DNA of 64,000 nt from positions 150,754 to 214,753 of the forward strand of contig KB294813.1 in assembly GCA_000328365.1 (NCBI GenBank), read 5' to 3'. The first letter of the stretch is position 1. Every line of letters begins with the position of its first letter. Source of the DNA: Capitella teleta. Its lineage: Eukaryota; Annelida; Polychaeta; Capitellidae. Positions 56,248 to 64,000 of this stretch are shown in pieces. Position numbers and translations under genes: made by a program. The notes under the pieces are model-generated. The model was not told the DNA's origin and did not search any database. It was given only the letters and a program-made list of their open reading frames with translations.

Positions 56248-59200
56248 TTAGACATGACTTGCACTGAGGAAGAACACGCTGTCTGCGCTATCCTGGCTTC
56301 GTGTTCTTCCCAGGGAGATGTTCCCAACACTGGTTGATAAATTCCCGCCATCATTTTGGCGGGAATTAAGAGGAAGCGGTGGTGGTGCCCTCCTTTGGCC
56401 GTACTCGGGTCTAGAGGTACTACCGTTAGGTCTCGGGTGGGAAACATGGTGAGAATTCGGCTGTTTCGAAGGAGTAAGTCTGGCGTGGTCTTGATACTGA
56501 CGCCCAAATCCTGTAAATAAAATCAATAAATTAAGCACAATATATACTGGAGAGCTATATTTATCGTCTACACTAGAGGTAGTAAAGCTCTCTCCACACA
56601 CAAGACTTTTCAACAAGTTCTTTTTAGCGGAGTAAAGCTTTGAAAACATTACGTCACGCCACTCACACGTAGTCATGCAAATTTCGTTACTTTACATTTT
56701 ACGGTGAAAGAAAAGAGAAAATGGAAGAAATAGCGAAGAGTTCCGACAAAATACGCAATAAATATTACGCAATCAGAGGCCTCACATCCTGCATAGTAAT
56801 TTAGGCGCGCAAGGGGGCCTATCACATCAGAGTATTTTAACCATAGATTATCCTCAATTTCATTCTGATTATTTATTATATATTTTTTATGGGTTTATTA
56901 GAAGTAATTCTCACCTGGGCGATCGCTCTCTGCCATAGATCCATCGTGTGACCCTCTACCACTATCCTGACTCGGAGTTATTGACAGTCCCTCGGATGGA
57001 ACGCTGTCACTGTCTCTATCGTCTTCTGCTAGTTCGTCATTCTGAAAGAAATTAAAATTTATTATTAATTCACAGTTTGATGACGTACGTTGGTTGGGTT
57101 TTCAAAGGCCACAATTCAAATGTCAAACTACGTGTATCGAAAAAAATATAAATACGTCTAGCTGGCTGCATGAATAATTTTATGGTCCATGCAACCCAGT
57201 TTAGACCAAACACCGTACAATCCGATAAAATGAAAAATAAGACAGAATAATTATATGACACGATTATCATACGGAATGCTGAATATATATATATATAATG
57301 ACGATCGGCATAATATATTATATAATAATCTGGTATACATTTAGCTGAGTACACACAAGTAATGAATAACACGATTATGAGAACATTACACAACCCGAGC
57401 CTAATGAAGCCCCCCAAAAAAGTATAATATAATCAAAAAGATGTGTTACTTATGGTATTTTGACTATTTTCATGTATACCTTATTCGATTCCCATAGTCG
57501 GGGTTGGTCCGCAGGGGGTCGTCGGCTACTGGACGAGGACGCCCCAGGAGATGGAGCAGCATATCGTTGTTGATACAGGATCCTGTTGTCTGGTTGGATG
57601 GACTGTCGAATAAAAGAAACAGATGAAAGAAACTGTCACACAAACCGACAGCTAATTCCGCTCAGATTCACATCTTTGGCTCAGCTGGGCACCCGACAGC
57701 TACTCAGTGGGGCAGCGACGTGAGATGGTAAATGGTCATCTAGGGGCCTACTGGTCAAGCTCAGTTCTTTATTAGACTGAGTCATAATGGATTCTGAAGG
57801 GGATGCATCTGACAAATTAGGTCTAAGTGTTTCTTGCTCTGCGCATGCGAAATCTCGCGTGTTGCCGTGCTGTCTCGCGGGGTCACGTTACCCGAGGTTT
57901 TACGCGGCATTAGATGGAAATCTCATCCCCAAAAGCGGTTATTCAATCATTTCAATGCGGTGCGCGCTGACACTGGTTTGCTAGGATTTGCTGGAGAGAT
58001 TGGAGCAAATAGAGAGCGACAACATCTGCCATGATTGACACGAAAAGTAACTCAATCGGAGCTTTGTAGCCAAACCGGAAATGGGGAACCCGCGATGAGG
58101 GTCACTGGTTATGTAATTGCATAATTGAGGAAAGAATAAAGGAAGAGGGAAGCGGGGAGGGGAGAAGTCAGCCGGCATCCACCAGACCAAGTAGAAACCT
58201 CACTTTTCAAATCTAAAAAAACATGTTCACTCAAAAGATTCATCTATGCATATTAAAAGAGACACAAAAATAGCCATTTCTTTAAAACTGAAAAGATATA
58301 AATTTTAATTGAGACGCGCATACGAACCGCAATAAAACTGTCTCGAAAATGTTGCAGTCTAGCGTTATGCATCACCTGTATTTCACAAAAGAACCTTCCT
58401 GAGCGTAGTGTGTAATTTTGGGTGTGATAAATGCCGTAGCGCATCACCTTCAGGAGTCAGTTCTGTCGGGTTATTTACCTCGTACCCCCTAGGGCACGAC
58501 GCGCTTGGCTTAGCACTGCTAAGTATGGTGTCTGTGCTAAGATCGAATGTGAGTGGCTCTCTGGTTTGAATGGCTTAGCTAAGAAGAAATTTAAGAGAGA
58601 TTATCTAATGGTCAGAGAGGTAATGAGGCGAGTGAGGTGTTACGAAACATTTTTCCGTGGCTCGTAAACGGTCGTTATCGCGGGAAGGTGATTGGGGTTA
58701 TAAGTTTAACTGCTTCTGAAGTTAAATATCAATGATGATCGAATGGTTCGGTCTCAACCAATTGTTTTACACCTGGCTAGCTAAGACCGGAAGCCAAGTC
58801 TACCGGTTACGTCTTTGTGTGACCTTTTCCGGTTACATGTTAACATATCCGTGATAGTTTTTTTAGTCCCCTATGACTTGTGACTCATTTCTACTCGAGA
58901 GCAAATTTGAGTCACCGTTCGAGCTCCAGGTTCATTTTTATTATTTTCTCTTCAAAGAAAGTCCCAGGACCAATATTTCTTTAGCGATTTATGACTTGAA
59001 AGCCTTACAAAACGCTTGTGGCCATCGCCAAACCAAATTTACCGGGTCATTTCGAAGCCCGAGTAGTTTCTTTTTCAATAGAGCGTCGAAACATTCTTCA
59101 CCAAACACGCCATACGTTCCAAGTTCAAAGGAGAAAATGTATGAATTGTCAAACAAACGAAATCGACCAATAAAAATCTTGAATATTCCCTTATTAGTAA

Positions 59201-62200
59201 TATCAATCAAATTGGTTGCCATAGCTGTATATTTTACACGCTTTGTGATGTAACATCTATGACAGTTAGCGGTGATTACTGCATAATTAAGCGTGATTAA
59301 TTATCTGATGGTCGCACCTTGTCTTTGGGGACCAGGTGGAATATGAACAGCGTCGCCACTGCTGTGATTAGGTGTCATTCTCGAGCGCTCCCTGGTCAGC
59401 TGGTCAAGGTACTAACCCCCTGTTGTCATAATTACGTGAGCCATAAGGACGATCGGTAGGAGGTTAATAAGCTGCAATTGTTCGCGAAATTGCCTCCAAT
59501 CTCTCAATTGCAAAGCACATCATTCACCACCTATGTTTATCACAGCATGGCACAACGCAACGCAACTCAGAGCAATAAAGATTTCAAAATATAGAATTTG
59601 CGCCACGGTGTTTTTGTTCACCACAATTCTAAGAATTTTAACATTGGTCTACCGAAGGGTCAACCTTTTTGACCGGAGGGTATTTCTGGCAGACTGGGGT
59701 GTTTAAACAGCACCTGGTTGGCTGATCACCATGATCATTATCGCTTTCTAACTGCCAGCCAAATGCCTCAAATGAGAGTTTCGAGGGATGAAATGTGATT
59801 TTAGTAGGCGCTTTTATCCACATTTGACTTGAAAAAGCGACTTAGTAGTGACTTACCGCTGATTGTGGCCTAGTTTGAAGGCCATCATACTTCGGGGGCA
59901 GTTCGTCCGTCGTGTCGACTTCATTTGAGTAGGTCGCCAATTGATGTGAGTCGGATCTGGGGCTTTCAGGACGACCATTGTGGTCCAGGGGCTTAACTGG
60001 GGGAATGTCGGAGTTAGATCTCGAGGTTGAGTTCATAAGATTAGAATGATCACCGAAAATGGTCGGTAGGTAGTTCCGCCGCCTCTTCCCCACGTCCTGG
60101 CGTTTCACCATCACTATAGCAACAAGCAGGATCACTATAACGACGCCTGACACCACTGCTACTGAGATGAGAATCGTAACGTTGTTGCTCTCCAGAATGG
60201 AATGCTTGGTATAGGTGCCAGGGACTGGGAGAGACTTGTTGACGACGATGTTGAGGAGACAGTCTGTGACCATCGGAGGACTTCCTCGGTCTGCCACGCT
60301 GATGCTTATGGTGATCCTGTCATTGTGCATCCCGCGGACAGACTCAGATAGCCACACAGTGCCGCTGTTCTCGTCGATCCTGAACAAGTTTGCGCCATTT
60401 CCGCCAGTGAGCTGGAAGCGCAGTCGACCATTCTCACCGATGTCTTCGTCGTGAGCATTCACCTGGGCCACGATGTAGTCTATTGGGGTTTTATCCGAAA
60501 TATGGATGGTGTTGTTGGAGTCTTGGGGAAACTCAATCACTGGAGTGTTATCATTAATATCTGATATGTAAACAGAGACGGAGGAAGTGCTGCTCAACTG
60601 CGGCAGCTGTGTGTCGACAGCCTTGACAATGAACTCGTAACCAGTTCGCTCTTCTCGGTCGAGCGCCATCCTCGTAGAAATCCAGCCACTCAGGGGGTCA
60701 ATACTGAATAATTTGATGCCATCTTGCACCAATGAGTACACAAACTCTCCTTCGTCAATCTCTTCAGCCGTGACTTGTCCGACTTGGTACGGAGCCTCCT
60801 GGTTTTCTAGGATGACAAACGTGACGCGCTCCGTAAGGAATCTTGGCGGCTCATCGTTCTGATCCACGATTGTTACATAAAGCAGAGCTGAGCTGTTCAA
60901 CTTCGGCTTTCCATTATCAGTAGCTCGAACTTCAACTGAAAAGTTGTGATATCTTTCGTAGTCGAATACTGTAGTGGCTGTAACATTCCCTGTGGTCGGA
61001 TCCACACGGACGAAGTCGCTGTAGAGTCCGTGTAAGCTGTAAGTTATGGCTCCATTAGGGCCAACATCGCCATCTGTAGCAGACACCATGGTTAGGTGCT
61101 GACCGATGGCATTGTTCTCTTGCACTACGACTGAGTACACTTGCTTGTTAAACTCGGGACGGATGTCATTTTCATCGAGAATCGTGATCTTGATCTCTTG
61201 GGTCGATGTCTGAGGTGGTTGACCTTGATCTGTGCACTGGAAGACAAGGTCATGCTCAGCTACATCTTCTCTGTCAAGGGCACTGGATAGTCTTAATTTG
61301 TAACCTTGCTGCGTCTCGATCCGGAAAGAATCCGATGGTGGATTTAAAGAACATGACGACAATCCGCCTTCCCCGGAATCTGGATCAGTCACCAAAATGT
61401 GCGCCACGTAAGTTCCAGGTGGCGAAGATTCCGTCAACTCCATTTCACTGTTCAGGGTCAGTGGAGTTATTTTGATGGCTGGTGGGTTATCATTGACATC
61501 CGTAACGTTTACAATCACCGTTTGAATTGCAGGTAGCGACTCCATCCCTTGATCACGAGCCTCTACGACAAGTTCAGTAATCCTGGTTTTCGCGTTATCG
61601 TAGTCTAGCTCTTGTTCAATGATAATATCGCCAGTACTTGGATCTATACTGAATAAATCTCCGTTACTCCTCAGAGTTTGATCACTGAAGGCATACGAGA
61701 CTTGTCCATTTGAGCCATCGTCCGCATCCGAAGCAGAGACGCTGACTATCGTAGTTCCAGTGCTGGTGTTTTCTGGGATGGAAACTTCCAGAATGTCTGA
61801 GCTGAATTCCGGTCTGTTGTCATTTACATCAATGATATCTATAGAGACTATGAGCTCTCCATCTCGGTCATTGTCATTAGCGACTATTGCAAGTTCATAG
61901 CTGCTTCGGACTTCTCGGTCAAGCTCTTTCTTGACCACTAAGTAAAGCTTAAAATGACCGTTTCTGAGGTCAGTGGCTTCAAATTCAAATTCTTCTGAAA
62001 CAGTGAGCATGCGATATGAAAGTACTCCATACTGTGGACTGTCCTGGTCGATGGCTTCTGGTAAAGATATGCTGTACCCGACTGGGGTGTTCTCGGGAAT
62101 GCTTCGTTGAATGGGTGATTGAGGGAATGCAGGGACTTCGTCGTTTTTATCATTAATTCGGATGTAAACATCGATGGATTGGTAGAAAGATGGCGAGCTA

Positions 62201-62508
62201 AGGGCGGCGACCTGAAGATGTACCTCGCATGTCACTTGTTTTGGGCAGGTGACGTCACGGTCAACGACCTTATCAGTTCTGACGTCACCTGTGAACTCAT
62301 CGACACTGAAGAAAGCTTCATCTTGAGACAAAACGGAGAAACGCAAATTGTTCGTAATTGAAGTGTTCAGCGTCCCTAGTAATCCGGCCGCACTGGCGAT
62401 GTTGCCGACGAAAGCGAAGGCAGGGGAAGCTTCGTCGATGTCGAAATCTACTCTTTGTGCCGCTACCATGGCAACAAGAGCCACTAATGACGTCACAAAA
62501 GTCCACAT
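56248..62508 (-). CDS. Non-clustered (delta-type) protocadherin
   Basis: Exons 62508-59857, 57602-57480, 57041-56915, 56510-56248; phases agree, 1054 residues. One large exon encodes the signal peptide (about 1-18), seven cadherin repeats and the membrane helix (about 777-802). Calcium-binding linkers are visible: NDKNDEVPAF, DVNDNRPEF, DVNDNPPAI, DENDIRPEF, DQNDEPPRF, DINDNTPVI; the seventh repeat leads to the membrane. Three small exons give the rest of the cytoplasmic tail, with a Ser/acidic stretch containing TPSQDSGRGSHDGS and a basic, Pro-rich end. It mediates homophilic adhesion; seven repeats match vertebrate delta-1 protocadherins. If intron 1 is retained, the frame adds only four residues and a stop, so a short-tailed form is possible. 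Confidence 0.93.
57603..59856 (-). other. Intron 1 of the protocadherin gene
   Basis: 2.25 kb between the ectodomain/membrane exon and the first tail exon. A 126-codon frame on the plus strand (58873-59253) has no domain signal, and I leave it out. No nested gene was found. Confidence 0.7.
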
Positions 62509-64000
62509 TGCTTGATCTCGAGAGTTGTCAGGACGCTCTCAAAATGCGCATATTACGTAATACGATGATTGACCGAGTGATGAAATATGAACGCCTCTCC
62601 TCTCCTGACCTCCAACGCACCTGTCGAAGAGAAAGATTTCATCAATAACAGATCACCTTAAGCCATTAAATGTAATTAGTGTTCACTCTATTCGAAATAT
62701 CATAAATTTCGTGCGATTTGACTTCACCGACGATGAATGCAGAGCTTTCTCTGCATTAGCATATTCAGGATGGAATACCGGTTCAGTGTTGCGTCGATGC
62801 CCAATAGCGTCTGAAAGGCGAGAGCATTCATGCCTAAATACACGGTTCTCACATCATTGAGTACAAAACCCCTGAAGCAATGATAGACAAGCCTTCATAC
62901 CTGTGTAATCAATCAGATATCAAAGGATTGATAAGTCAATGTATCTTCACGTAGGAATAGCTCGGGTTTGTGAGGTTCCATGGTGGTTAAAGGAGATTCT
63001 GAATTCAATCTGGAATTTAATTATTTCATTCGCTATCATGCAGGTGGATTGATTGGATGCAGAAATTGCTTCTGTGTACGTAATTTTATGTTAATCAGTT
63101 GCTTTACCTGTACCTGTGCGTGGGTGTTTAGGTGTGCATATAGGGCGGGTAGCACTGTATCATATTTATTATTGCAGTTAGATAGTTAGATATATATATA
63201 TATATTTTTATGTATAGACACTGTATTTGCATATTCAGTTTTTTTCTCTCTCTGGTCTTAGAAACAGCAGATGTAAATGACTTTTCTTTTTTTTCTTTTA
63301 GTTAGCAAGTGCATAATATTAAATTTTGAAATAAGAGGAACGGCTGACTTAATCGAAGGCCTTTACCATATATGTGATATTGTTGTTATAAATGTATGTA
63401 AATGTATGCAACCATATACCAATCGATAGTTGCACCAAGCCTGACAGCATTTGTGATTGCATCATGTATAGTGATGTGGGCACCTTAGGTGACCGAATGG
63501 GAATTTGGGGGGGAAGACCGTCACTCAGGTAACCTGTCTCTCAGCAACCCCGCTCCTCTCTGACGCGAGAAAGGAAGTCGATAACCGTTTCCATGGCAAC
63601 GCTCTTACAAAGGGTTAATGGCAATACGTGTGTCTCCCAAAACGGCAGCCAGCCACTGTGCGCCCAATTGCGTCCTTCGTGTGGTCTAACTAAGTAGCTT
63701 GACACCTGTATGTTTAATGCAAATGTGATCCCAACGGCTATTGTTTCATCGCAAGCATTGGTCATTACTGCACAAAAGGTTGCGCAATAGTCTGCCGTGC
63801 GCATAGCCGATTTCCGTGCGAATTAGCTGTCAGATGATTATCATCGTTTGATGGATGGAGCAGCACACGCGAGGCGAGGGTTGTGTTCGTCTGTTGTCCG
63901 CCCACAATCTGATCTCATCAGAGCGCAGATGCATCGCTCTGTCGTACTTAATAACTGGCTTGTTCGCCACTGCATCTGCTGATGAACGACGTGTTCGACT
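62509..64000. other. 5' flank of the protocadherin gene
   Basis: No exon recognised. A TATA microsatellite lies at 63190-63208. Untranslated leader exons and the promoter of the protocadherin gene may be here. Confidence 0.4.

Noticed and set aside
58873-59253. 126-codon plus-strand frame in protocadherin intron 1
   Set aside because: No domain, no splice partner, no promoter signal; antisense frames of similar length overlap it.
1-64000. CRISPR arrays, operons or bacterial-type genes
   Set aside because: No regularly spaced identical repeats with unique spacers were seen; genes are spliced and of animal type.

Overview
This is a window from an animal nuclear genome, about 40% GC by eye. 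The genes have GT-AG introns, and there are AATAAA poly(A) signals, tRNA-derived SINEs, LINE remnants, one LTR retroelement and several cut-and-paste DNA transposons. Gene content (a 7-cadherin-repeat protocadherin, CRACD-like, ATXN7L3, RNF14, ATOX1, a chitin-deacetylase-like protein, an alpha-galactosidase/NAGA gene) points to a bilaterian, probably a marine invertebrate such as a lophotrochozoan or invertebrate deuterostome. I cannot name the species. One assembly gap (N) lies at 50730-51334.

Layout. 1-5.3 kb: a single-coding-exon Ig-domain membrane protein (-), an AT hairpin in its leader intron, a palindromic transposon and a LINE scrap. 6.07-9.22 kb: a small, broken Ty3/gypsy-type element with 134-bp LTRs. 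11.5-15.0 kb: two convergent housekeeping genes with introns of about 50 bp, the RBR ubiquitin ligase RNF14 (+) and the SAGA deubiquitinase subunit ATXN7L3 (-). 15.4-23.4 kb: a repeat-rich stretch with a LINE, three SINE copies and decayed THAP/SAP pieces, plus one possible tiny gene. 23.7-24.9 kb: a complete three-exon copper chaperone ATOX1 with a transposon in its first intron. 29.9-35.7 kb: a CRACD/KIAA1211-like gene with two coding minisatellites. 36.3-40.8 kb: an alpha-galactosidase/alpha-N-acetylgalactosaminidase gene (-). 41-47 kb: transposons, including a mariner-like element carrying two copies of a tiny 55-70 bp inverted-repeat element. 48.0-49.2 kb: an intronless chitin-deacetylase-like gene that has lost key catalytic residues. 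49.6-53 kb: nested transposons. 53.5-54.9 kb: an unrecognised protein with 39-residue repeats (-). 56.2-62.5 kb: a 1054-aa protocadherin (-) whose ectodomain is one exon.

The main discovery is in the glycosidase gene. Between its shared first three and last two exons lie two consecutive arrays of three homologous exons. Array A has three 95-nt exons (phase 1 to 0) carrying the residues that separate alpha-galactosidase from alpha-N-acetylgalactosaminidase specificity. One copy is NAGA-like (SCSWPAY); two are GLA-like (SCEYPVY, SCEYALH). Array B has three 162-nt exons (phase 0 to 0), each carrying the acid/base Asp and the NDPDM substrate-binding motif. All six are open and have GT/AG borders. 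If each array is spliced mutually exclusively, one gene would encode nine enzymes and could switch between activities that vertebrates keep on two paralogous genes. Spliced forms were worked out by eye from the sequence; no transcript evidence was available.
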